Source of the DNA: Fonsecaea monophora
Lineage: Eukaryota; Ascomycota; Eurotiomycetes; Chaetothyriales; Herpotrichiellaceae
Direction: 5' to 3'
Assembly: GCF_001642475.1 (NCBI RefSeq)
Contig: NW_019174013.1
Location: forward strand, 80,449-144,448
Length of the DNA stretch: 64,000 bases
Shown: positions 1 through 10,813 of the stretch, in pieces
Layout: each line of letters begins with the position of its first letter
How positions within the stretch are numbered: position 1 is the stretch's first letter
Position numbers and translations under genes: made by a program
The notes under the pieces: model-generated
The model's input: the letters and a program-made list of their open reading frames with translations, nothing else
Databases searched by the model: none
Told to the model about the DNA's origin: nothing

Positions 1-1760
1 GAGCCTCTTTTTACAACGGGAAGTTTCTCAGCTCTTTATATCCCGCAACAGAGTGCGGCCAGGGAGGTACCGGCACAGGGATCAGATACGAATTGACCAA
101 AATTAGCCAAACAGGGAGTGTTTGAGCAACCTCACTCGGGTTCCTGCGCGGCGAATGGCAGATATCCAGTAGACAGAGTGGGGATCATAGACAGGAATAT
201 TGACGACGCGCAACCTCCTCGTACCCTGACGACTCCAGACTCTTCACGTTTGAAATCTCTTGGTTGGTTAACGGCCTGGTGGACGAGGGAAACAGGCAAA
301 GGGAAGGTGGAAGGATTCTGGGCAGCTGGACCGCGTCGAGTTTCCGTAGTTTCTGGCCCAAGACGGTTAGCGATCGTAACGAGGTCCAAGGGGGTAGATT
401 GGACCAGAGCAAGCGCCTGTTTGGCCCGGTTGAGTCTTGGTGGAGAGGCCGAAACGCATTGGAAACACGAACCGCATCTCCCGTATCAGACCGGCACCAT
501 CACATTCACCAACACCACCATCCTCGTCACCACCCTGAGCTCCTGAATCCTTCTGGGACCCCCATCGCAGACTAGCCGGTTGAGAAGAGCAAAAGAAAAA
601 AAAAGCCATTATCACATTTGATCCACAGAATGATGGCGTACGACGTACCTAGGCAACATCCCGAACCAAAAAGCTAGTGTTTGGAAAGGGTAGAAGTCGA
701 AAATAGATTTTAGCGCAGCTGGCTGGTAACTAGCTCTGAAGCCGTCTGGTGTCTGGTGCCGTCAAAAAGGAAGAGACTGAAAGAGGGAGAGGAAGAGAGA
801 AGGGTGGATTCGTGGAGACTAGAGGGAAGCGCCCTAGCTTGGGATTTTTTGCAATGCGGATAGAGGCTGACACGCAACCAGCAAGCAAAGGGGAGACTTG
901 GGGGATGCAGGTAATGGAACATCCCAGTAGTTAGTGCTGCTGGGCGAGTTATGCCGCCTACTAAACAGCTTAGTGGATGGCTAGCAGCAGGTGCTGTGGG
1001 CGCTCGGGGGCGTCATGGATACCCAAGGCACCTATAGTAGCTAGTGATGGTATTAGTCGCCTCGAAGGATGACTAACCGCTCGTGCCGCTTCACCTGCCC
1101 CATGCATGTTTGCCACAGCCTCGCCATGTGCCAAAATAGGCCATGCGAGGCTGTCACTCAGCGCACGTCTCTTCTCAGCCAACAACACACTGACCATTAG
1201 GTGCCGACAACCTGTCATCAACAACACCACTTCTGGTCTTCTCACCACAGGTTCGCCACCAGCGCAGCTCGAACGAGACGGAAAAGACCGAAATTCCCCC
1301 CGGGTGCTGGCGTCACTTTTCTCACCTGGGAAACCGTCCACCTCGCGCGGCCTCTTTCCGGGGAAAAGATATATATTTAGCCCTCTACCCTCTACTGGGC
1401 TTGCTGGATGAGCCAATCGGTAATCCAAACCCCATTTCCACTTCATCTACCTTTTAGAAAAGAAAGAATCCATCTGCGAACAAGACGCCATGCTAGCCCC
1501 TGATTTCATTGCTTCCTGCCCACCTGATGAACGAGGTTTGCTGGATGTTGAGGCGGAAATTTGCCCTCTGGTGACGTGTGCGCGCGGATGGATCGCAGAC
1601 TGATTATGTGACAATGATTCCAACAAGAGCTACTCAGTACACTATCAAGGCATAACGAATAGATAATGAATTATACAACCCCTCCTTCCCGCTGTCCCAA
1701 GAAGCCGCAGTCCTACTCTAGGTTCGGTTCAATGCCAGAGATTGCATCCACTTACCCGAA
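1..1760. other. Intergenic, no gene seen
   Basis: No frame here reads like a protein on either strand; the longest open frames are low-complexity or start at non-ATG codons. The right part should include the 3' untranslated region of the transcription factor that ends at 1761. A TATA-like stretch lies near 1369-1379, but no convincing start codon and coding frame follow it. Confidence 0.5.
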
Positions 1761-3371
1761 TCATACCCCATCTCCGAAGAGATTGCCATGCATGCTTCCA
1801 ACCGTGCCGCCAGTCAGTCTCATGGTCAGTTGTTGATCCCAAAAATATCGCTGACTTGTTTGGAGTATGGCCTGTAAGCCAGCACTCGCACCACTGCACG
1901 CGCTCATGATTTGCCCTCCCAACTGCCATGCTGGAGAACCCTCTCCTCCCGTCGCCATCAACATGGCCGCGACCCAGATCATGCTCGGGCGACATTCATT
2001 CCCGATTGGGGCAATAGGCTTGCCAACTAGGGTCATACAGTGAAGTCGTTGAGCCCATTCCATCACCGAGTAGATCGCCTCCCCGTTCATGAAGATGCAA
2101 AAGGAAAACAGGCCAATCACCAGCAACCGCTCCTTCTCCTCGAGCTGGTCCTGTTGAAGCAGGTCAAATGCCCGAAATGCATCCAACGTCATTGCATGCA
2201 CCACTGCTGCGGTCTGGTCCCCATTTCCTCCTGCCTCGGGAAGGTCGGCAACTTGCAGAGTCCATAGGGACATTCTTTCCACGAGATTCAGGAGCGGCAT
2301 CTTGATAGGACTGCTGCAGAACAGTTCTGAGAACCCCGGGGGTAACTTGTCCAGCCGAGCACGGGATACCGGCAGAGGTTGGTGGTGAGATGCTTCCGCT
2401 ACCTGCGACGCATCCTCGAAGCTGGATCTCTTAACATGGTCAAAATGTCGGTAGTTCAAGAAGTTTTCGAACCTGGGATTGATCAGCAATGGCATAACTG
2501 GGACACCCTGGACAGTGAACTCTTACTGGAGAAGTGGAATCTTTACCCATCTGCTCAACGATGGGCTGTCCATTCCGCCCCGAAGTTGGATGATGTGCCG
2601 TAAGGCCCCAAGATGAGTCCCCATCGCATCGATGTTGTCGTGGAGAAGCTGAAAGTGTCATTAGAAGAGCTTGACCATAACTAGGGATGTATTACCTCAG
2701 TCCCAACCAGCAGAAGAATTGTCATCATAACAGCATCAGAGGCACATGTCTCCGTCGAAGAGATTCTTTCGCGGAGCTCTCGGATAACATCGTTTCGCTG
2801 TGATAAAAGCATGTCGCTTGTACTCTGCGTTCCCGGTCCAAATCGCTCTCGCATGTCTGCCGCCCAAACGAGCACAGCGTTTGCGACCATACGATCTTGG
2901 AACATGACTCCATCGAGGAAGTCGCCCGGCTCAAAGAGGATTGTTCTGTGTCGGCGGTGGATAGCAAAAGGAGCATAACACTGAAACACTGGCAGACGAG
3001 AATTAGCTGGGACAGAGTCAATCGGAGAGAGACGGCTCACAGAATTCGAATGTCGCATTTGGGTCCAGCTCGTGGTCCATCCTGAGGCTGTCACCAAGGT
3101 TCCAATGTTCCAGGAGATCGACGACAGTTTGGAAGGCAGCACTGCCCCCGTCTGTGACTGTCTCGTTTGCAGCAGACCTGGGTGGCATCGACTCCGCGGG
3201 ATGAGAAGGCTGTGCATGAGCCGACGACGACGAAGCTGATGAAGAGTGGCGGCGGTGCGCAGACTGGCTGCTGGCACTTGCCGCCGGATTTCCGAGCTTC
3301 ATCCTGTACATGTACCCCTCCTGCGTCAATTTGGACCTGACGGATCCCCAGGATGGGTTTCTGTTCTTCAT
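1761..3371 (-). CDS. Fungal-specific transcription factor-like protein
   Basis: Probable regulator with the helical fungal transcription-factor domain. My spliced model has four exons (3371-3041, 2988-2696, 2648-2547, 2507-1761), about 490 residues, with all junctions in phase and GT-AG ends. The N-terminal exon has a Ser/His-rich basic linker; exon 2 carries the segment around FQCYAPFAIHRRHRT and a VMFQDRMVANAVLVWAADMR stretch; exon 3 carries a typical HLGALRHIIQLRGG turn; the last exon ends with a YFWD-containing helix, all usual in this family. No Cys-rich zinc cluster is visible in the first exon or in the open frame above it, so either the DNA-binding part lies on an unresolved upstream exon or the protein belongs to the group lacking it. 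The start at 3371 is the first in-frame ATG fitting the family-like sequence, but the same frame stays open to about 3716. Targets unknown. Confidence 0.7.
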
Positions 3372-6191
3372 CTCGTCCGGAATGACAAGACTTGGGGCTC
3401 GCGAACTGATAGTGATATGGTCAACGCAAGTGCAGCGTAACAGCTCGAATTGATTCACGACACTCCATCCTCCAACGGCGTCTATATAGCAAGAGTGCCA
3501 TGCTTGCCCAGCTGAGTTCCATGAGTTCATCTTTCCCTGGCGGGAGCATTGAGGAGTCTCAAGTCTGATCATCGCGCAGCCTTGCCAGAGTGAATTACCA
3601 GATCTGCGAAGACAGCGATAGTGCTGCTTCCCATTTTGTTCGCGGGTGGAGAAAGGCGGCCTGTGAGGTGAGTTCCTTCTGGTGAGACGTCCTGGAGTCT
3701 CATGGCCGCAAGGCAAAGCGGCCCGTCCAGGTTCTAGCCACTGAGTAATGGAAGTGGCTCGCCAGGTATTCGTCGATGAATCCCAAGTTCACTCAAGCCA
3801 GCCGCATTGGCTTACCTAAAGTGTGGCATTCTTCAATGAGCTATACCTGATCCAGTGTTTGTCCAACTCTCCAGAGTATTGGCTGGGCGTTTGGTGGTCC
3901 GTGCGCTGAACATCTCTCATAGGTTAGATTTGGCTGTCCCTTGCTGGACTCCCTGCAGAATTTAGGCTCTCCAACTGTCTGACAGCCTATCATAACAATC
4001 CATCAGCCTGGGTTCGGCGATCCCGTCGCCAGGGTCCTGCAAAGGTGGTGAATTGCAAATGGCATATTCGGTAAGGCTTGCTTTCTGCACTTCCATAATC
4101 CGAATCTCATCGGCGAATCTCTGTCAGCGTTCAGACGCTCCCCGAAAACAGGTGCAATTCCTGATTGTGGAAATTTTTGGCTGGCGGCAGCGGTTTTTGC
4201 ACCAGGGAAAAAGAGGGGGTTGCCAATTGCCGACACGGAAAAGCTTCACATGATAAGCATAGCCATCAGACCTCGTGAATGTGATGGATGTGATGGTGTG
4301 ACAGGCCCGGACCGATCGCTGACAGTCGACATGTCACTTCATTCGCCCGGGTCTGGGGACGTGGTTCGGCTCGTGCAATGTTGTCATCTGGCGATGGCGA
4401 CTTCGTTATCAGGAAATTTTTCGGCTCTTTGGAGAGGGGCCGTCCAGTTTTGTGTTGCAACTTCCCAAAACTCCCAGACCATCAGAGATTTGGTCGCAAC
4501 GTGTATCAATCGTTGCCTGGGTGGGAAAATTCACCCCTCTCCATCCTCCAGCAACGCTTGTCGCGCATGTGGTTGGCAGAGGGGTTTAGTGTCGGTATCT
4601 TGAGGCTATCTTCAAAGCGGTATGTGTATCATCAAAGGTATCCTGGTCGGCATCAAGCGGCCAAGAGCCCCTTGTGCAGATGTGGTGAGTGTAGGTGATC
4701 GTTGTGTTTGTGGGGGCAAATGTGGTACGTAGATGTCCGTATAGGCATGATCCGGCACGGGGCTTTTGATGTACAATCTTGGGAAAGTGAACTCGCTTCG
4801 AGTCCCAAAGGATCCGAAGGTGACCGACTCAATGTGCTGTCGAGAAAAGAGCTGCTCCCTTGGAAAGACCGGATGCGTGGGCTGTGGGCAGCCCGGGTAG
4901 TGTCTCCTGGTGCAATTGATTAGAGAGAGAGATGAGGCTCGTAGGAACAGCTCTCGCCCTGGGACCTGTGTCACAAATACTGAGCATGATAAAGGACTGC
5001 TAGATAGTCCACGGCATTAACATTGAGACAGGGAGAGCTATAGGGCACACCGCAGAACAATGCGGAGGAGTGATATAACGATAATATCTCTGTGAGATGG
5101 GACGAGCATGTCGGCCGTAAAGGCGAGGGAGGTTCGTGTTTAAATACGACAAGACGCAGAACATCATGAAGTGTACTGGGCTCGGTGCACAGCACGAAAG
5201 GAGTAAAGGGAAAGTGTGGTTGACGAGGTTGGCGCTGGTCTGGCTGGCTGGCTGGCTGGGATCTCACATGCAAACCAAAATGCCCAAGAATTCAACCTCG
5301 GAATATTCGGCCCCAGACGAAAACAACAGATACAACGGCCAAAGGTTGGTCACGGCATGCGCCATCGGGCTCAGCGAATATCATTGCGAGATTCACTGGA
5401 CAGTCAAGAGTCTAGGTCGATAACGCCTGGGTTTATAGATATGGAAGCCGCGATAAAATCCCTGAGCGCGATGCTGTGGGTGCTGGCTGCGCTCATGTCC
5501 AGTGACATACGAAAGTCTGGATGTTGTTCACCAAATCCACTCCGCTGGTTGCTCTCGAGTTCCGTCGACCTGACAAGAAGGCTAATAGACAAACAACATT
5601 AATACCTTTGCAAATTGTAAATGCACCAGCCCGAAAACTCCCCTATGAGGACAGTAGGGTGTCTAGCAGTGGTCTACTCGCCAAGTGTGCACCAATGCCC
5701 TTCCTCGACTTCGTGACGTGAACTAATCCCTTCTCTCGAGCTCAGATGGTGGCCAAAGAACACGGGACACAAAAACAGAGGGGTGGTAACAAGACAGACA
5801 AAAACCACAAGGACGAATCTCAGACACATCTGGGCACAAAACGGGGGAAGAATGGAGGATTCACGCAGGGTAGTGTGGATGTGCCTCGAGGCTGCTGGAG
5901 AAAGGGGCAGACAGCCCATTGGAAGGTAGCATAGTCGAGGTGCTCAAGGTGAGCAGAAGGGTGAATTGCAAGCAGGTTAAAGGCACCAAGGGCAATCCAC
6001 GAAGTAGCGGAATGGACTGTCTGCAGAACTCAGGCAACGTATATGTTGTTTGATCCGATGCCTCACCTACCATTGCGCCCTCGGTCAAATGCACCAGGCG
6101 CGATGGGAAGCTGCGGCATTGTAACGATATAGTTCTGCTCTTTCGAGGTTCCGTTGACATGTTTCAGAATCTGATTTTGATATTGTCACAT
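3372..6191. other. Intergenic, no gene seen
   Basis: About 2.8 kb between the transcription factor and the SCP2 gene. The frame above the transcription factor stays open to about 3716 and may hold its missing 5' exon. I found no frame with family resemblance elsewhere. A short CTGG tetranucleotide run lies around 5238-5258. Confidence 0.45.
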
Positions 6192-6763
6192 CTATAGTTT
6201 GGCTTTGGCAGCACCGCCAGCTTTTGAGAGAATGGGTTCCATCTTTGTTGCTGTTCATGCTCGTTAGCTCTCCATCCTCTCGCCGCCCAACGTTGACAGA
6301 CGTACCTTTCATGATATTTCCCTTGATCTTCAATTTTCCACCCATAAATAGCGCCTGGGCTTTCGTCTTGCCGACGAGTAATTTGCCAAAGTTCTCGTCG
6401 GAGAGGTGAAGTGTCACTGTTAACCTCGTTTAGTCTTTCCTGTCTTCTCTTCTCCACTGGTGGCCGGGTGAAAACTTACCATCAGCCTTCTTGCCCGCGG
6501 GGGCCTCGCCCTTGCCAACCTTTCCAGTCTCTTTGAGATCGATATACCACGCCTCTTCCTTGCCGCTGCTGTTGGTCAGCTTGAAGGCGAAAACGGCGCC
6601 TCCTTGCTTGATGGCACTCTTCCGCTCGGCATCGTTGGAGGCGAGGGACTCATTGATGGCATCAAAGGCCACGGAGGAAGGAAAGGCGTCTGAAGGCTGC
6701 AGTTAGTTCTGTCACGTCTTGGGTACAAAGTGTGAAGGGCTGCTTACCGTCCTTGAGAGACAT
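6192..6763 (-). CDS. SCP2 sterol-carrier protein, peroxisomal
   Basis: Small sterol/acyl-lipid carrier protein of the SCP2 fold, expected in the peroxisome matrix and linked to fatty-acid beta-oxidation. Four exons (6763-6748, 6689-6480, 6416-6306, 6250-6192) join in phase to 131 residues, the normal length for stand-alone fungal SCP2. The N-terminus MSLKDDAFPSSVAF, the central DLKETGKVGKG stretch and the GKLKIKGNIMKATKMEPIL tail are family hallmarks. The chain ends in Ala-Lys-Leu, a peroxisomal targeting signal type 1. The first coding exon is only 16 bases long. A CCGAGG hexamer, the core recognised by FarA/FarB-type fatty-acid regulators in Aspergillus, lies at 7049-7054, upstream of this start; regulation by it is inference. 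Confidence 0.93.
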
Positions 6764-7534
6764 TCTGTAGCAGACTCCGGGATTAGAAGGAGAGGACTGG
6801 GAGACACGGAAAACTCAGTGATGGTGAAAACGCCGGGTAGGGAGAAAGCACAAGACGAAACGGGTCGGCTCAAGAGGTATTCGAGCGTGACGAACTCGAT
6901 ATTTATGGAGATGGGAGCAAGAGTTGCAGTCGGGAATGATCACATGGCCATTGTGCAGATGAGCCGCGAGGACGGAAACCGAAGATGAAGTCATCTTGCG
7001 CTTAGGAAAACATGTGAAAGCCCCTGCCACCAGCTTTCGTTTCCAACGCCGAGGCTCAATCCGCACCACCTCACTTTTCCTGCTACGCCATGGGTTCGCT
7101 GCGAATACATGTCCGATGTCGCACCCTACATACGCAATCATGCTGAGATGTATTTCTTATAGAGAACGCGTGACTCGGAAGAATCTGCAGTATTCAGTCC
7201 TTTCATCAAAGGATATTAGCTCAGGACTTTCTTAGAGAGTCATTGCGAGCCACGAAGAATATTTCTGAAGACGGCGCAAATACTGAAATACTAAAACGCC
7301 CGAGGTTCCTTCCACAGTCGCTTTCCCTGGTGCCAACCAATATATCAGTCTTGAGGTTAGAACGATCAGAACATTCAGGGAGACGCGACGCAAATATAAT
7401 ATGTTTTGTGTGAGATAAAGTAGGGAGGGCACGGTCTACCTTATCAACACGTTTTCTATACAAAAAGTCTGGGTATCATTGCTTTTTGGGGATCCCACGG
7501 AACACTGCGTGATGTTCCACACCGCAGGATCTTC
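6764..7534. promoter_or_regulatory. SCP2 upstream region / Chk1 3' flank
   Basis: No gene seen. It holds the upstream region of the minus-strand SCP2 gene, with a CCGAGG hexamer at 7049-7054, and the 3' untranslated region of Chk1, which ends at 7535. Confidence 0.45.
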
Positions 7535-9215
7535 TCAAAACTCTGGTTTAACGATCGCGTCCTGACATAGCACAGCCATGCGCTTGAAAAACCTTCGCCA
7601 CTCCAACGGGTCACCCGATGCCTTGACGAAACACACCTCTATCAGGCCTTCGCTGACCACTTCCATTGCAATGTTGCCACTTAAGGGACAGCCACGGCTA
7701 TCCTGCGTTTTCACCTTGACCAGACACTCATAGTCTTCAGCCGTAGGTCGAGGAATATTGGGATTCGGCACCCCAAGCCGGCTCAAAGCCTCTAGGATAT
7801 TGGGGACAAGGAGATTCAACGTCCACCCAGAATAGAACTTCGTCAACCCCGAAGAGGGTAAAATGTCATGAAACCGCCGAGCCATCTGTGTCCGGCTCAG
7901 AGGAACGCTGGGGTTAGACTGAAACTGTGACATCGATGGCTCGTCTTCGAGATATTGTGCTGTGGTCATCGACTGTGTTGCCGACGTGAGACCTGCTCCT
8001 ACTTGCGTGCTTGATATAGCAAGTTGCTTAGGTCGACCCCAGTCAAATAGCATATCTTCGCCAGGTGTTTCTGGTTGGGTTGATGCGAATTTGGTCCTGA
8101 AAGCCCCATCGATTTCCATCGCGTCTTGATGTCGACTCCTTTGCGTACCTGCAAAGGGATCTGCATCGAAACTAACATGGAGCGCTTCAAACATATTTGT
8201 GGCCATTGTGATCGGGTCCTTCAATCGGCCCTTTTGGTCCATAAATCTGTTTGGTCTTGTAAACCAGGGATGCCGGCGCACGTCCTCAAGCGAGAAGCGC
8301 GTTTTGACGTCGACTCTCATCATACCTCGAAGAAGGGACAGGACCTCGGAGGGGAGGGAGTCCCACAACTCGTCGGACGGCTTGCCGTTACTCTGGACAT
8401 ACTCGCTAAACTCATTCGGCCTCCCATACTCATCACGACCCTCGATTGGTCTGCTCCAAGGCGTATTTCCTGCAAGCAAAACAAACAGGACCACTCCACA
8501 AGACCAGATATCCGCCACGTTGGCTGCGTAACCACTTCCCTTCGTTCCGCCTTGCGTACTACACGACAGGACTTCTGGGGCAACGTAGGGTGGACTCCCG
8601 CACAGCGTAGTTGCGAGTTTCGTCCGCCCGTGGTATTCGAATAACGTGGCCATTCCAAAGTCTGCAATCTTGAGGTCTCCATCCGCAGACAGAAGAACAT
8701 TTTCGGGTTTGATATCTCGATGAGCCACGCCTTTAGAATGCATGTAGCCGATTGCACTGACAAGCTGGGTGAAATAGACGTGTGCAATGTCTTCTGCAAC
8801 ACCAGCATCGGCTTCAATCTTGTCAAAAAGGTCACCGCCCTCGGCCAATTCCATTGCTATCCAAAACCAAGCAGGGTCATCACCGTGGTGGTAAAACTCA
8901 ATGATGTTCTTGTGGAGGCCGATGTGCTTGTGTAGGGATATCTCCATCTCCAATTGTTTTTGCTTGATGCGGCCATATTTCTGTGCAAATAGTTTATTGA
9001 TGAATTTGACTGCAAAGACGGGATTATCGGAGCTGAGAGGAGCGGCTTTCTTGATGCTGTATGGAATCATCAGCAAATTTCCCTAATGCACTGCAACACT
9101 GAGGGCAGGAAGTCAAATACCATGCGTATGCGCCAGAGCCGATGGTGGGAGAGACAATTCGGAAAGGCAGTTGGGTCGGCAGAGGTGCCAGCTGAGAGTG
9201 AGGGATCCCGTTCAT
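7535..9215 (-). CDS. chk1: DNA-damage checkpoint kinase Chk1
   Basis: Serine/threonine kinase that relays DNA-damage and replication-stress signals to block mitotic entry. Two exons (9215-9121, 9056-7535) give 538 residues, the usual fungal Chk1 length. The junction forms GAYACIKKAAPL, which continues the glycine-rich loop in phase. Visible kinase landmarks are VAVK-equivalent FAVKFINK, the catalytic loop HRDIKPEN, the DFG motif in IADFGMAT, and APE in YVAPEVL. The C-terminal half carries the regulatory region, with SQ/TQ pairs such as TQPE, SQFQ and SRTQM, and a KA1-like end. It faces the Ubc11-like E2 across about 540 bp. The ATG at 9215 is preferred because the residues right after it already match the family N-terminus. 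Confidence 0.95.
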
Positions 9216-9754
9216 GACGGAGGTTGGCGACGATGTTCAGGTCGAGCAGGACAATGTTCAAGGCTATGCATTAATCGACGGTAATTCCATGATAGCGGTA
9301 CGCCTCCAAATGGTTTACCACGCGGAGCAACGCGTCGGGTTACAGACTGAGGCGCGACAACAGTAATGAAGTGGTTGACCGAAGCCCCGGGTTACGCCCC
9401 ACGCGCAGTCGACGTCATTTGGGGGGCTGCTTCACAGTGCTGTTACTACAGCGACCAAAAAGTCGACCACTGAGGGTAAACAATCTTCCCTACCATTTGT
9501 AACTTTCTTGGGCGCAGTCGATCTTGCCAGCACAAGCACGACTCAACTCAACAACTTCACCCTTCGCTTTCCCTGATCATCTTGACATCTTTTTCATCTT
9601 TTACTTATCCTCAGTTCCAGTCATTACTCTCCGTATTGCGGGTCTACAACCACTGCTGTCAAAACTGTAGTTGTCCAGACCATTCTTCCGTTTTCAGCAT
9701 TCCTTTACTCGCATTCTGGCCGCTTGCAGCCCGCAGCTTAAATACAGCTCCAAC
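9216..9754. promoter_or_regulatory. Divergent promoter, Chk1 / E2 enzyme
   Basis: About 540 bp separate the two divergent start codons. An ACGCGT hexamer, the MluI cell-cycle box bound by MBF-type factors in yeasts, lies at 9330-9335, with further CGCG-containing words nearby at about 9321 and 9401. Shared cell-cycle control of the two genes is inference. Confidence 0.5.
9330..9335. promoter_or_regulatory. ACGCGT (MCB-like) element
   Basis: Exact ACGCGT hexamer in the Chk1/E2 divergent promoter. The match to the yeast MBF site is established for yeasts; its function here is inferred. Confidence 0.4.
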
Positions 9755-10411
9755 ATGGATTTCTCGCTTGAGGACTCACAGAACGCTGCTCCAGGATACC
9801 CTAACATGGCTGAGCAACAGAAACTCAGTGCCTTGCCCAGGAAAGCAGACACCCAGAGTGTCACCAAACGGTAGGACCACTCTCTTCCCTCACTGCGTTC
9901 AAAGCACGGGGCTTATCAAGCAGACTTCAATCCGAACTTATGAGCCTCATGATGTCTCCCACGCCGGGCATCTCTGCCTTCCCTGACACCGACGGCAACA
10001 TGTTGCACTGGACCGCCACTCTGATCGGGCCCAGAGATACAGCCTATGCAGACCTCACCTTCAAACTCAGCTTCGAATTCCCCAACAACTATCCTTACCG
10101 TGCCCCCACCGTCATCTTCAAGACACCGGTCTACCATCCCAACATCGACTTCAGCGGAAGGATATGCCTCGACATTTTAAAGGACAAGTGGAGTGCTGTT
10201 TACAATGTCCAAACCGTGCTGTTAAGTCTACAGAGTTTACTGGGAGAGCCCAACAAGTATGGTTTTGCTTGTGTTTGAAAAATAAACTGCGATACTGATA
10301 CTCGAGTGCAGTTCCAGTCCGCTGAACAGCGAAGCCGCCCAACTTCACCAGAGTGACCCTGAGGAATTCCAGCGAAAGGTCTTGGCTCGTCACCAGGATC
10401 TTGATGACTAG
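9755..10411 (+). CDS. ubc11: Ubiquitin-conjugating enzyme E2, UBE2C/Ubc11 type
   Basis: E2 enzyme expected to work with the anaphase-promoting complex in destroying mitotic cyclins. Three exons (9755-9870, 9924-10256, 10312-10411) encode 182 residues. The UBC fold is complete, with the YRAPTV and HPNI segments and the active-site Cys in [14 protein letters not shown]. The [22 protein letters not shown] stretch, followed after the intron by [10 protein letters not shown], is diagnostic of the UBE2C subfamily rather than of other E2s. The N-terminal extension of about 35 residues is also typical. It is transcribed away from Chk1. The start ATG at 9755 is the first true ATG in this frame. Confidence 0.93.
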
Positions 10412-10813
10412 ACATGGAGTTAATGTGCACGAGCACGATCTTGGCCATTGCTATGGAGTTCGCCATGACTGGACATGATGGCTACGCGCATACCCCTTGC
10501 ATTGGTTCATAAGCGTTGGGCGTTGGTGCGACGTTGTTTCATTTTAAGGTGGTGGTGATTGAGCGCGGTTTAGGGGTATATCCTACAGGTCAACAAAGGG
10601 TGTGCTCGAACAAGCGAAGGACGTCCTGGTGCTGGTCTTTGAAGTCATGCCCTTGAAGTTTTGTATCCACACAGGCGTAAAATATACAACATTGCATCCT
10701 TTGATGTTTCCTCATTGTGCCCAGATCTTCCCTATATGTTTTTCCGGCAATTCCAGGTTACATTGTGCTCCGATGCCGCTGTTCCAAAGCACTTTTCTGT
10801 CAGCATGCCGTAG
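10412..10813. other. Convergent intergenic spacer
   Basis: Lies between the 3' ends of the E2 gene and the aldo/keto reductase. No gene seen; presumably the two 3' untranslated regions. Confidence 0.45.

Noticed and set aside
118..615. Overlapping open frames on both strands near the left edge
   Set aside because: Short, mutually overlapping, non-ATG starts and no protein-like pattern.
970..1446. 158-codon minus-strand frame
   Set aside because: No family likeness; low-complexity and followed by no sensible splice partners.
2461..2490. tRNA T-arm-like word TTCGAACCTGGG
   Set aside because: Lies inside a regulator exon and no cloverleaf can be drawn around it.
3018..3716. Reading the full 232-codon frame as the N-terminus of the first regulator
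   Set aside because: The part above 3371 has no family likeness; I kept the start at the ATG at 3371 and flagged the uncertainty.
5238..5258. CTGG tetranucleotide run as a minisatellite
   Set aside because: Only about four units; too short to call significant.
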